Origin: Actinobacteria bacterium UBA2279
Lineage (GTDB): Bacteria > Actinomycetota > Coriobacteriia > Anaerosomatales > Anaerosomataceae
Assembly: GCA_002347365.1 (NCBI GenBank)
Contig: DDWT01000010.1
Location: 1-20,449, forward strand
Direction: 5' to 3'
Length of the DNA: 20,449 bases
Below the pieces are notes generated by a model. The model did not search any database, was not told where the DNA came from, and worked only from the letters and a program-made list of their open reading frames with translations. Below, piece after piece: positions 6,821 through 15,049 of this stretch; position 1 is the first letter of the stretch; each line of letters starts with the position of its first letter. The position numbers were made by a program, and so were the translations under genes.

Positions 6821-7390
6821 TTGCCGCGAAAGAGGAAGACTGAGCCTGTTGCAGCTCCGGACGCCGCGCTCGTACCCGAGCCCGTCGCCGAACCTGTCGA
6901 GTGCGAACCGAGCGAGAAGAGCATCGAGATCGCGCTTACACAGGCGGTCATGTTCACTATGGAAGGCCAGCTGTTCGCGCTGCCGATAGAGGCGGTGCAG
7001 GAGATCCAGCAGATCGTGGAGTTCACCGCTGTGCGGGGTACAGCCCCCGCCCTGGTGGGTGTCATCGATCTTCGGGGAAGCGTGGTCCCGCTCATCGATC
7101 TGCGTGTTCTTCTCGGCATAGCCGAGAGGCCCTACCACCTCGAGACGCCTCTTGTGTTCGCACGTCTGGGCGAACGGCTCGTCGCATTGATCGTCGACGA
7201 GGTCCATGACGTCATCGATCTCACCGGAACTCAACTGCAGGCGCCGTCTCGGCTATACGCCCTTGCCGATCACCTCATCGGCGTCGCCCGAAGGAGTGAC
7301 GGACTCCTGTTCGTGTTGGATCCCGACGGCCTGGTTCCTGCGGAGGCCCTGCCGACAGTGAACGACGCTGTGATAGGAGGGGAGCGATGA
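6821..7390 (+). CDS. cheW: CheW-like coupling protein (first copy)
   Basis: 189 residues from TTG 6821, with AAGGAG nearby. A 35-residue charged, Pro/Glu-rich N-terminal extension precedes one CheW domain (about 42-180): FTMEGQLFALPIEAVQEI, then LVGVIDLRGSVVPLIDLRVLLGI, then LIVDEVHDVIDL. CheW proteins bridge receptor and CheA in the membrane-associated signalling array. It lies 13 nt after the PilB-like gene, and its end overlaps the next CheW by 4 nt, indicating translational coupling. Paired CheW genes just before a receptor and a hybrid CheA match the frzA-frzB arrangement. Which copy binds CheA is unknown. Confidence 0.92.
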   Translation: MPRKRKTEPVAAPDAALVPEPVAEPVECEPSEKSIEIALTQAVMFTMEGQLFALPIEAVQEIQQIVEFTAVRGTAPALVGVIDLRGSVVPLIDLRVLLGIAERPYHLETPLVFARLGERLVALIVDEVHDVIDLTGTQLQAPSRLYALADHLIGVARRSDGLLFVLDPDGLVPAEALPTVNDAVIGGER

Positions 7391-7941
7391 GCGAGACGCC
7401 CCTCGGGAAGTTCGAGCACATGGGACCGGCTGCCCTGGAGATCCTGCGCCGGCGGGCGGAGTCTTTGTCGAGCGAGAGCCAGGATGAGGTGCAGGTCGAC
7501 CAGATGTCGCTCCTGCTATTCAGGCTCGGTGACGAATGGTATGCAGTGCCGATCGAGAGTGTCCGGGAGATATACAACGACTACGAGGTCACACCTATCC
7601 CCGGTGTGCCGGACTACATCCCCGGTATCGTGAACATCCGTGGCGAGATCGTCTCGGTCACTGATCTGGGCGCACTGATGCGGATCCCTGCGCGACCGGA
7701 GGCTGTTGTGGTCGAGCAGGCCAGCGCCATCGTTGCATCTACCGAGGAGTGCGTGAGCGCATTGCTCGTGGCGGAGATCGGGGACATCGTAGAGGTGGCG
7801 GCAGATGCACTCGAACCGCCGCTTGCGGTCGCCGATCGTGGACAGGCAGACTGGGTCAGCGGTTCGATCTACCTCGACGGGCGCTTGGTCGGCGTCATCG
7901 ATCTTGAGAAGATACTCACACCCATCGGCGAAGAGGCGTAA
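7387..7941 (+). CDS. cheW: CheW-like coupling protein (second copy)
   Basis: 184 residues; ATG 7387 overlaps the previous stop as ATGA, with GGAGGGGAG upstream inside the first cheW. The CheW fold covers about 40-180: LLLFRLGDEWYAVPIESVREI, then IPGIVNIRGEIVSVTDLGALM and a terminal VGVIDLEKIL. The first 38 residues form a helical, charged lead. It differs substantially from the first copy, so the two are likely specialised rather than a recent duplication. Its product should join the receptor-CheA array together with the receptor encoded 17 nt downstream. Confidence 0.92.
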   Translation: MSETPLGKFEHMGPAALEILRRRAESLSSESQDEVQVDQMSLLLFRLGDEWYAVPIESVREIYNDYEVTPIPGVPDYIPGIVNIRGEIVSVTDLGALMRIPARPEAVVVEQASAIVASTEECVSALLVAEIGDIVEVAADALEPPLAVADRGQADWVSGSIYLDGRLVGVIDLEKILTPIGEEA

Positions 7942-7958
7942 CGAGGAGCGGAGAGATC

Positions 7959-9182
7959 ATGCGGCGACTGATTGACAAGATCCGGGGCACTTTTCTACTG
8001 AAGTACTCGCTGGTCAATCTTGGACTGGTCATGGTGCTGAACATGTCGGCAGTCCTGGTGGCGTGGCTCGTCTTCAAGGACCGCTTCGCCAACCGAGACG
8101 GATTGCTTACCGATGTGATGATCGTGGTGGGGGCATTCGCGATCGCCGCCATCGTCTTTGTCTACGTGTACGTGAGGGTAGGGATGCACTTCATGGCGCC
8201 TCTGACCGAGGTCGCCACGAGCGTGAAGGCTGCGTGTGAGGGAGACATCGGTCGCAAGGTGGAGATCGAATCCACCGATGAGTTCGGCGTGTTGGCGCGC
8301 TCCTACAATCAGATGCTCGACCTCATCGTGTATCTGATCACCCAGACGCAGGAGTCCTCACACCGTCTTGATCAGGCGTCGAGCGAGATCCTCTCGGCCA
8401 CCGAGCAGCAGGCCTCCGGTGCAGCCGAACAGGCCGCTTCGATCAGCCAGACCACCGCGACGATGGAAGAACTCGCCGCGACCTATCGTCAGATCGCCGA
8501 GAACGCCGACCAGGTGGTACGAATGGCCGAGGCGTCGCTCGGCAGCGCCGAGTCCGGGCAGCAGGCGGTCCTCAACACGCTGACGGCGATGGAGGAGATC
8601 AAGACCCGATCCCAGTCCTCTGCGAGCAAGATCTTGTCGCTGGGCGAGCGAAGCCAGCAGATCGGTCAGGTACTGTCGATCATCAACAGCATCGCGGATC
8701 AAACCAAGATACTCGCGCTGAACGCGGCCATCGAGGCGGCGCGGGCGGGTGAAGCCGGCAAGGGTTTCTCGGTCGTTGCCATCGAGATCAGGAAGCTGGC
8801 CGAGTCTGTAGTGGACTCGACCGCTGAGATCGAGACGATCATGACCGAGATACAGAGCGCAGCCAATGACCTCGTCATCTCAACAGAGGCCGAGCTGCGC
8901 CAGGTGCAGTCCGGTGTCGATCTTGCCGACGTGACGGGCGACAGTCTTGAGCAGATCCTCGACATGATCGAGCAGACGACGGTTGCGGCAAAGGAGATCT
9001 CGGCGGCCACTCAGCAGCAGAAGAGCGCCACAGAGCAGGTGGTCAATGCAATGCGGGAGGTTGCGTCTGTTGCGCAGCAGACCGCTGCGGGCAGCAAGCA
9101 GGTTGCCGGTGCGGCCGAACAGCTCGCTTCGATCGCCAAAGAGTCCAGTCAGGTCGGTGCGGCCTTCAGAATCGTCGGCTAG
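7959..9182 (+). CDS. Methyl-accepting chemotaxis protein without an extracellular sensor domain
   Basis: 407 residues. Two transmembrane helices (about 17-39 and 53-72) are separated by only about 13 residues, so there is no room for a periplasmic ligand-binding domain. A HAMP domain follows (about 70-125, ending in DEFGVLARSYNQML), then a long coiled-coil signalling domain. The conserved hairpin tip is intact around 255-270 (NAAIEAARAGEAGKGF), the part that binds CheW and CheA. Gln/Glu/Ala-rich helices either side provide possible methylation sites. It ends FRIVG with no NWETF-like CheR tether. Input may come through the membrane, HAMP or partner proteins. AGCGGAGAG precedes ATG 7959. Confidence 0.95.
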   Translation: MRRLIDKIRGTFLLKYSLVNLGLVMVLNMSAVLVAWLVFKDRFANRDGLLTDVMIVVGAFAIAAIVFVYVYVRVGMHFMAPLTEVATSVKAACEGDIGRKVEIESTDEFGVLARSYNQMLDLIVYLITQTQESSHRLDQASSEILSATEQQASGAAEQAASISQTTATMEELAATYRQIAENADQVVRMAEASLGSAESGQQAVLNTLTAMEEIKTRSQSSASKILSLGERSQQIGQVLSIINSIADQTKILALNAAIEAARAGEAGKGFSVVAIEIRKLAESVVDSTAEIETIMTEIQSAANDLVISTEAELRQVQSGVDLADVTGDSLEQILDMIEQTTVAAKEISAATQQQKSATEQVVNAMREVASVAQQTAAGSKQVAGAAEQLASIAKESSQVGAAFRIVG

Positions 9183-9209
9183 CAAAGGCAGCACACGGAA
9201 GGAAGCCCG

Positions 9210-11516
9210 ATGGTCGAGTTCGACCGATCAGCATTCATCGGCAAGTTCCAGGAGGAAGCCACGGAGTATCTCCAGCGGCTGAACGAGGGCGTCATCATTC
9301 TCGAGAGCGATCCGGGTAATCGTGAACTCATCGACCAGATGCTGCGAGATGCGCACACGCTCAAGGGCAGCTCACGCATGGTCGGACTCATCGAGATATC
9401 CGACGTCGCTCACAAGCTCGAGGACATCATGGTGAAGGTGCGCGACGGGGTGATGGTCTACACGCCGGAGATGTCGGACAGCTTCTTCGAGGCACTGGAC
9501 ATGATCGTCTTCCTCTCGGAGAACGCAGGCAAGCCCGATGCGCCGAAGGTGGACATCACAGATCTGTCAGCCCGGTTGACGGTCGTAGCCGACGGCGGAT
9601 CACCACCCGTTCTGCAGCCCGAGGGAGCCGCAGAACCTGTCGCCGCAGAACCTGTGGAGCCCGCGGAACCAGTGGACGAGCACGACGCGCGGGTCGAACT
9701 CGATGATGTGCGGGCCGAGCGTCCCGGAGCCGGCCCGGTGCAGGCCGTGCGTGATGACAAGCTTCAGGCGAAGGCACAGCACACCGTTCGAATCCGCACG
9801 AGCCAGGTGGATCACCTGTTGAACCTCGTAAGCGAAGTCGTCATAGGACAGATCAAGGCCGAGCAGCGGGTCAAAGACATGAGGAAGCTCCAGAGTTTGA
9901 CGACAGAGGTCGCGCAGTTCTGGACGCGAATCAAGACGCAGTATGCGAACGCCCTTGCCGAGCAGGGCGATCAGCTTGGGGAAGACACGGCTTTCTTGGA
10001 CGAACAGATGGGTGAGCTGCGTCGACTGCTCGTCGCATCGGCGAAAGACTACAGCGATGACACCGCGCGCACCTCGACCGTCGTAGCCGACCTGCAGGAG
10101 CATGCGATGTCGCTGCGCATGCTGCCGGTCAGCACGGTGTTCAATTCCTTCCCTCGCGCGATGCGGGACCTCGCGAGGCAGTACAGCAAAGACGTTGAGC
10201 TGGTCATCGAAGGCGGGGACACGGAACTCGACAAGAAGGTCCTTGAGGAGATCAACGATCCGCTCATCCACATACTGCGCAATGCGGTCGACCATGGTCT
10301 CGAGCCGGCGGCCGAACGCGTGAAGAAGGGCAAGCCCGCTGCGGGTACGATCCACCTGGCCGCTCGCCAAGAGGGAGATCACATCGTCATCGAGGTATCG
10401 GACGACGGAGCCGGTATCGATCCGGACAAGGTCCGGGCCGCCGCGATCCGCAAGGGCTACATCACCGCCTCTGAGGCCAAAGCGATGACCGACCGCGAGG
10501 CGCAGTACTTGATCTTCGAGGCGGGATTCTCGACAAATGCGATCATCACCGAGATATCTGGACGAGGCGTGGGCATGGATGTCGTCCGTGAGTTCGTCGT
10601 CGAAAAGCTGAAGGGCTCTCTCGACGTCCACTCGACCATGGGGGAGGGCACGAACTTCAGGCTGACGATCCCCCTCACGCTTGCGATCATTCGTGCACTT
10701 ATGTTGCGAGTCGGAGACCGGACGTTCGCTCTTCCCACATCGTCCATCGAGGAGACACTCAGGGTTGCGCCGTCCGAGATCATCAAAGTGGAAGGACGCG
10801 AGGTCATCCGCAGACAGCGCCGGACGATCCCCCTCGTTCACCTGCGCGATGTTCTCGGCATTGAGAGCGCTCCACCCAGCGGAGGCAAGATTCCGATCGC
10901 GACAGTAGGCTTCTCTGGGCATCGGCTGGGTTTCATCGTCGATACGCTGGTGGGTGAGCAGCAGATGGTCATCAAGAACCTGGGCACGCATCTGAGGCAT
11001 GTCGACAACGTGGCCGGTGTAACGGTCCTGGGTGCCGGCAACGTTGTGCCCATCCTCAACGTCCCAGAGCTCATGCACAACGGCCGGAGGATGACCGGCA
11101 TGCGCGTGCGTGAGTCGGGTGCGAAGAAGCATGAGGCGTCAGCAGGGCCGAAGCGCATTCTCATATGCGAGGACTCGTTTACAACGCGCGAACTTGAGCG
11201 GTCGATCTTCGAGGCTGCCGGCTATGACGTCGACACGGCGACCGATGGTGCGCTCGGCCTCACGAGGCTGCGAGAAGGTCTCGAAGTGGATGCTGTTGTC
11301 ACCGACGTCCAGATGCCGAACATGACAGGTTTTGAGCTCACGAAGGCGATCAAGACCGATGACGCACTCAAACATATCCCGGTCATCATCGTGACGTCGC
11401 TCGAGCGCGACGAGGAGAAGGCCGAGGGCATCGAGGTAGGTGCCGAAGCGTACATCACGAAGTCAGTGTTCAATCAAGACACGCTGCTGGAGACGGTTGA
11501 GCGTCTGATCCACTAG
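9210..11516 (+). CDS. cheA: Hybrid chemotaxis histidine kinase CheA with C-terminal receiver
   Basis: 768 residues. Domains in order: HPt with phospho-His49 (DAHTLKGSS) at 1-105; an Ala-Glu-Pro-Val repetitive linker (about 125-190; two 15-nt near-identical repeats at 9627-9656) and no recognisable CheY-binding P2; dimerisation domain from 191, enlarged by an extra helical stretch; ATPase with N box HILRNAVDH (354-362), G1 DDGAGI (398-403) and G2 GRGVGMD (451-457); CheW-like regulatory domain about 490-630; receiver domain about 650-768 with Asp699 as phospho-acceptor and Lys followed by Ser rather than Pro at the end. This matches FrzE/PixL-type kinases. The receiver may act as output or as a phosphate sink. 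GGAAGGAAG lies before ATG 9210. Confidence 0.95.
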   Translation: MVEFDRSAFIGKFQEEATEYLQRLNEGVIILESDPGNRELIDQMLRDAHTLKGSSRMVGLIEISDVAHKLEDIMVKVRDGVMVYTPEMSDSFFEALDMIVFLSENAGKPDAPKVDITDLSARLTVVADGGSPPVLQPEGAAEPVAAEPVEPAEPVDEHDARVELDDVRAERPGAGPVQAVRDDKLQAKAQHTVRIRTSQVDHLLNLVSEVVIGQIKAEQRVKDMRKLQSLTTEVAQFWTRIKTQYANALAEQGDQLGEDTAFLDEQMGELRRLLVASAKDYSDDTARTSTVVADLQEHAMSLRMLPVSTVFNSFPRAMRDLARQYSKDVELVIEGGDTELDKKVLEEINDPLIHILRNAVDHGLEPAAERVKKGKPAAGTIHLAARQEGDHIVIEVSDDGAGIDPDKVRAAAIRKGYITASEAKAMTDREAQYLIFEAGFSTNAIITEISGRGVGMDVVREFVVEKLKGSLDVHSTMGEGTNFRLTIPLTLAIIRALMLRVGDRTFALPTSSIEETLRVAPSEIIKVEGREVIRRQRRTIPLVHLRDVLGIESAPPSGGKIPIATVGFSGHRLGFIVDTLVGEQQMVIKNLGTHLRHVDNVAGVTVLGAGNVVPILNVPELMHNGRRMTGMRVRESGAKKHEASAGPKRILICEDSFTTRELERSIFEAAGYDVDTATDGALGLTRLREGLEVDAVVTDVQMPNMTGFELTKAIKTDDALKHIPVIIVTSLERDEEKAEGIEVGAEAYITKSVFNQDTLLETVERLIH

Positions 11517-11544
11517 CCATCGTTCAGGTCCGGGAAGGGCTCAT

Positions 11545-12600
11545 GTGACACCGTCACGCCACATACGGGTGCTCATCGTCGACGACTCTCTAGTCGCTCG
11601 AGAGATGCTGGCGCAGATTCTGAGCAGCGATCCCGAGATCGAGGTCGTTGGGATGGCGCACGATGGTGCCGAGGGTGCCGAGATGGTCGAACGGCTCCGT
11701 CCGGACCTTGTCACCATGGATATCCATATGCCGAAGATGGACGGGCTGACAGCGACTGAGCGGATCATGGCATACACGCCGACGCCGATCCTTGTGGTGT
11801 CGAGTTCTGTGCATGGAGAGGGCGTCGGTCGGGCGTTCGACGCCCTGTCCGCGGGCGCTCTTGAGGTAGTGAAGAAGCCCGAGCCGCGTGATTGGGAAGA
11901 CCTGGAACGTATCGGCAAGGAGATAATCCGCAAGGTTCGGGTGCTTTCTCGAGTCCGCGTGATCACGCATATCCGGGGCAAGCGCGCGCAGATGGCGCAG
12001 GGCACCCGAACCTCCAGCGCAGTGCCGCTGATGACGTCGCGGTCGCTTGTCGCCATCGGCTCTTCGACCGGAGGTCCGTCCGCACTGCTCTCCGTGCTCG
12101 GCAGATTGCGTGCGGACTACCCAATGCCCATCGTGATCGCCCAGCATATCGCCGATGGATTCGTACCCGGACTCGTCTCGTGGCTGGACGGCGGCTGTGC
12201 GCTCAAGATCGTGCAGGCCGCGGAGGGCGAGGAGCTGATGGCGGGTAGGGCATATATCGCGCCGACAGGCTCGAACACCGAGGTTTCGGGAGACCGTGTG
12301 CATTTCACTCAGCCGAAGAAGGGGCAGCTCTACATCCCCTCGGCCGACACGCTCTTCGAATCGGTTGCACGCTCGTGCGGCGACCGTGGTGTTGGTATCT
12401 TGCTCACCGGGATGGGTGCCGACGGAGCGGTAGGCCTTAAGCAGTTGTTCGACGTCGGCGGCTTCACCATCGCTCAGGACGAGGAGACTTCGACGGTCTT
12501 CGGCATGCCCAAGTCAGCCATCGAGGCGGGTGCCGCCCGCAAAGTGCTCGCGGTACAAGACATCGGCGCCGAACTCGAGCGGCTCGCCGGCCTCGTGTGA
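11545..12600 (+). CDS. cheB: CheB-type receptor glutamate methylesterase
   Basis: 351 residues from GTG 11545, with GGGAAGGG upstream. A receiver domain (1-115; Asp13-Asp14, phospho-acceptor Asp59) is joined by a linker to the methylesterase domain (about 160-350). The catalytic triad is visible: Ser174 in GSSTGG, His201 in AQHIADGF and Asp293 in GMGADG. It removes methyl groups from the receptor, counteracting CheR, and is activated by CheA phosphorylation. It closes the chemosensory operon. The start overlaps an ATG-TGA start-stop pair (11543-11548). murI begins 29 nt later, so read-through into it is possible. Confidence 0.95.
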   Translation: MTPSRHIRVLIVDDSLVAREMLAQILSSDPEIEVVGMAHDGAEGAEMVERLRPDLVTMDIHMPKMDGLTATERIMAYTPTPILVVSSSVHGEGVGRAFDALSAGALEVVKKPEPRDWEDLERIGKEIIRKVRVLSRVRVITHIRGKRAQMAQGTRTSSAVPLMTSRSLVAIGSSTGGPSALLSVLGRLRADYPMPIVIAQHIADGFVPGLVSWLDGGCALKIVQAAEGEELMAGRAYIAPTGSNTEVSGDRVHFTQPKKGQLYIPSADTLFESVARSCGDRGVGILLTGMGADGAVGLKQLFDVGGFTIAQDEETSTVFGMPKSAIEAGAARKVLAVQDIGAELERLAGLV

Positions 12601-12617
12601 GGTCGCTTTCCGAGGGA

Positions 12618-12623
12618 TATACT
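12618..12623 (+). promoter_or_regulatory. Candidate -10 element for a leaderless murI transcript
   Basis: TATACT ends 6 nt before the murI ATG at 12630, placing the expected transcription start at the A of the start codon. No ribosome site lies at normal spacing (GAGGG is 13 nt away). No clear -35 is seen, which is common for actinobacterial leaderless promoters. Confidence 0.45.
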
Positions 12624-12629
12624 GCACCC

Positions 12630-13547
12630 ATGCGCACTCTACCCATTGGTGTCTTCGATTCCGGCCTCGGCGGCCTGACGGTCGCGCGCGAGATCATGCG
12701 TGCGTTGCCCGATGAGTCCGTCGTGTACTTCGGCGACACCGAGCGTTGTCCGTACGGCCCCCGCGATCCTCATGAGGTCCGCGAGTTCGTCCTCCAGATC
12801 GGCTCCTGGCTCGTGCAGCAGCCCGTCAAACTCATCGTCATCGCGTGCAACACCGCGACCGCTGCAGGTCTTGCGCTCGCGCAGCAGGTCTTCGATGTCC
12901 CCGTCGTCGGTGTCGTCGAACCCGGTGCCAGAGCAGCGGTGAAGGCGACGGTCAATCGCAGGGTCGGGGTCATCGGGACTGTGGGCACGGTGGAGTCAGG
13001 CGCCTACAGCAATGCCGTACGGCTGCTTGACGCCGGCACGACGGTATTCTCGGTGGCGACGCCGCGTTTCGTCGACGTCGTCGAGCAGGGTCTTCGTATG
13101 GGGCCGGGCACGCTTGAGGACTGGCTCTCGGAGGTCTCCGACGTCTTCATCCGCCCGACATTCTACGAGATGGCGCGCGACTATCTTGATCCGCTCAAGC
13201 GTAGTGGGGTCGACACGCTGGTTCTCGGCTGTACGCACTTCCCGCTGCTGTCGGCGGCGATCCAGCAGGTGGTCGGCTCCCATGTGCGGCTGATCTCGTC
13301 TGCCGAGGAGACCGCGCGTGAGGTCGCCGAGACGCTGGGTATGCGCGGGCAGGCTGCACCGGGCCCCGACCGGTTCGAGCGCTACGCAACGACGGGTGAT
13401 GCGGGGGAGTTCGAGCTTCTCGGCGGTCGTGTGCTGCGCCGCGGGATCGGTGATGTTGCGCATGTCCCGCTTGCCGCGCTTGAGTCGCTGCTGGATGACA
13501 GGTTGCGCGAGGCGTTACAGGCGTTCGAGGCAGGAAGATCCGCATGA
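12630..13547 (+). CDS. murI: Glutamate racemase
   Basis: 305 residues, somewhat longer than typical MurI (about 270-285). It converts L-glutamate to the D-glutamate of peptidoglycan in the cytoplasm, using two catalytic cysteines. Both are present: Cys73 in ACNTATA and Cys201 in GCTHFPLL. The N-terminal IGVFDSGLGGLTV and YFGDTERCPYGPR are family signatures. ATG 12630 is preferred over a GTG at 12597 because it gives the normal family N-terminus. Its stop overlaps the following gene by 4 nt. The order murI, hydrolase, rph, rdgB is conserved with mycobacteria (Rv1338-Rv1341). Confidence 0.96.
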   Translation: MRTLPIGVFDSGLGGLTVAREIMRALPDESVVYFGDTERCPYGPRDPHEVREFVLQIGSWLVQQPVKLIVIACNTATAAGLALAQQVFDVPVVGVVEPGARAAVKATVNRRVGVIGTVGTVESGAYSNAVRLLDAGTTVFSVATPRFVDVVEQGLRMGPGTLEDWLSEVSDVFIRPTFYEMARDYLDPLKRSGVDTLVLGCTHFPLLSAAIQQVVGSHVRLISSAEETAREVAETLGMRGQAAPGPDRFERYATTGDAGEFELLGGRVLRRGIGDVAHVPLAALESLLDDRLREALQAFEAGRSA

Positions 13548-14302
13548 GACTGACGGTGCTCGGCTCGGCGGCGAGCTACGCCGATGCCGGACGGGCGTGT
13601 TCGGGCTACCTTATCCGCAGCGGAGAGACGGCGGTGCTGTTCGATTGTGGCAACGGCGTGCTGTCCAATCTTGGCAAGGTGATGGATCCGCTTGCGCTGG
13701 ACGCGGTCTTCATCAGCCACGAACACATCGACCACTTCGCTGACGTGTACGCGTTGCAGGCGGCCTTGCGGTACGCACCCGATGGTCCGAGACCGCCGAT
13801 GCCGCTGTATCTCCCAACGGGTCTTTTCGAGCGGATGGGCGCGGTGCTGTCAGATCGCGGTCGTGCTGAGCTTGCCGAGGCCTTCCAGGTGAGGGAACTC
13901 GAGGATAACGCGACCGTGGCGGTCGGGGTATTGAGTGTCACTCCCCACGAGGTCGACCACGTGGAGCCGACGTTCGCGCTCATGGCGACAGATGACGTGG
14001 CGGTGCTGTGTTACACCGCAGACACGTCGCAGGGTGAGGCGGTCGAAGCAGCAGCGCACGGCGTCGACGTGCTGATCGCAGATGCGACTCTGCCGCCCGA
14101 GTATCGTGGCCGGGCAGCGCACATGACCGCCACCGAGGCGGCTGAACTGGCGGTGCGGGCCGATGTTCGGACGCTCGTGTTGTCACACTTGTGGCCGAGC
14201 GTGGATCGAGCGGCGGCTGCTCGTGAAGCCCGCGAGATATTCCACGGTCGTGTTATCGTGGCCGATGAGCTTTTCGACATGACGTTTCCCGAGGAGGCAT
14301 AG
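13544..14302 (+). CDS. Metallo-beta-lactamase-fold hydrolase, Rv1339-like (possible cAMP phosphodiesterase)
   Basis: 252 residues, RNase Z-like metallo-beta-lactamase fold. The metal site is intact: HEHIDH gives His59, His61, Asp63 and His64; further ligands are likely His135 or His139, Asp160 in YTADTS and His215 in LSHLWP. ATG 13544 overlaps the murI stop (ATGA). Synteny with murI and rph places it as the counterpart of mycobacterial Rv1339, reported as an atypical class II cAMP phosphodiesterase. I infer that activity from position and fold only; a tRNA-processing or other phosphodiester role is possible. It lies 3 nt before rph. Confidence 0.85.
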   Translation: MRLTVLGSAASYADAGRACSGYLIRSGETAVLFDCGNGVLSNLGKVMDPLALDAVFISHEHIDHFADVYALQAALRYAPDGPRPPMPLYLPTGLFERMGAVLSDRGRAELAEAFQVRELEDNATVAVGVLSVTPHEVDHVEPTFALMATDDVAVLCYTADTSQGEAVEAAAHGVDVLIADATLPPEYRGRAAHMTATEAAELAVRADVRTLVLSHLWPSVDRAAAAREAREIFHGRVIVADELFDMTFPEEA

Positions 14303-14305
14303 CCG

Positions 14306-15049
14306 ATGCAGCGCAGTGACGGACGCGCGAACAACGAACTGAGGCCGGTCCGGCTCACACGTGGCTATCTGAAGCACGCGCACGGCTCATGCCTGTTCGA
14401 GCTGGGCGATACGAAGGTGCTCTGTGCTGCGACGATCGGAGACCAGGTGGCGGGTTGGCGTCGCGGGTCCGGACTCGGTTGGGTCACTGCCGAGTACTCG
14501 CTGTTGCCGGCGTCCACGCATACCCGGACGCGACGCGAGGTCACGCAGGGTGCACCCGGCGGCCGCACGCACGAGATCCAGCGCCTGATCGGCCGCTCGC
14601 TTCGTACCGTCGTTGACATGGGGGGCATGGGTGGCGAGTACACGCTGAACGTCGACTGTGATGTCATCCAGGCCGACGGCGGCACCCGTACCGCCGCGAT
14701 AACGGGAGCACTGTTCGCGGTCCATGATGCCTTCACGCGATGGCGTGAAGCGGGGCGCATCGAGTCCCTGCCGCTCATAGACTTCGTGGCCGCTACCTCG
14801 GTAGGCATGGTCGACGGAGAAGTCCTGCTCGATCTTGACTACTCTGAAGACAGCAACGCAGAGATCGACATGAATGTGGTCGTGGACGGCAAGGGCCGTC
14901 TCATCGAGATACAGGGTACAGGCGAGCGCACGCCGTTCGACCGTGCACGTCTCGATCAGCTACTGGACCTCTCGCTTGGCGGTGCTGCCCGACTGATCGA
15001 GCTGCAGCGCCGCATCATCGCCGAGGGGCTCGAGACGTACGGTGAGTGA
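14306..15049 (+). CDS. rph: Ribonuclease PH
   Basis: 247 residues, the normal RNase PH length. Phosphorolytic 3'-to-5' exoribonuclease that trims tRNA 3' ends after the CCA using inorganic phosphate. Family signatures seen: RSDGRANNELRPV at the N-terminus, THTRTRREV near 72, HEIQRLIGRSLR near 90 (phosphate-binding region) and DCDVIQADGGTRTAAITGA near 120-138. GAGGAGG lies just before ATG 14306. It is followed by rdgB overlapping by 8 nt. Nearby tRNA genes are natural substrates, but the adjacency is probably incidental. Confidence 0.97.
   Translation: MQRSDGRANNELRPVRLTRGYLKHAHGSCLFELGDTKVLCAATIGDQVAGWRRGSGLGWVTAEYSLLPASTHTRTRREVTQGAPGGRTHEIQRLIGRSLRTVVDMGGMGGEYTLNVDCDVIQADGGTRTAAITGALFAVHDAFTRWREAGRIESLPLIDFVAATSVGMVDGEVLLDLDYSEDSNAEIDMNVVVDGKGRLIEIQGTGERTPFDRARLDQLLDLSLGGAARLIELQRRIIAEGLETYGE

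Noticed and set aside
9600..11132. 510-codon open frame on the minus strand
   Set aside because: Antisense shadow of cheA; composition rich in Arg/His/Asp with no recognisable domain.
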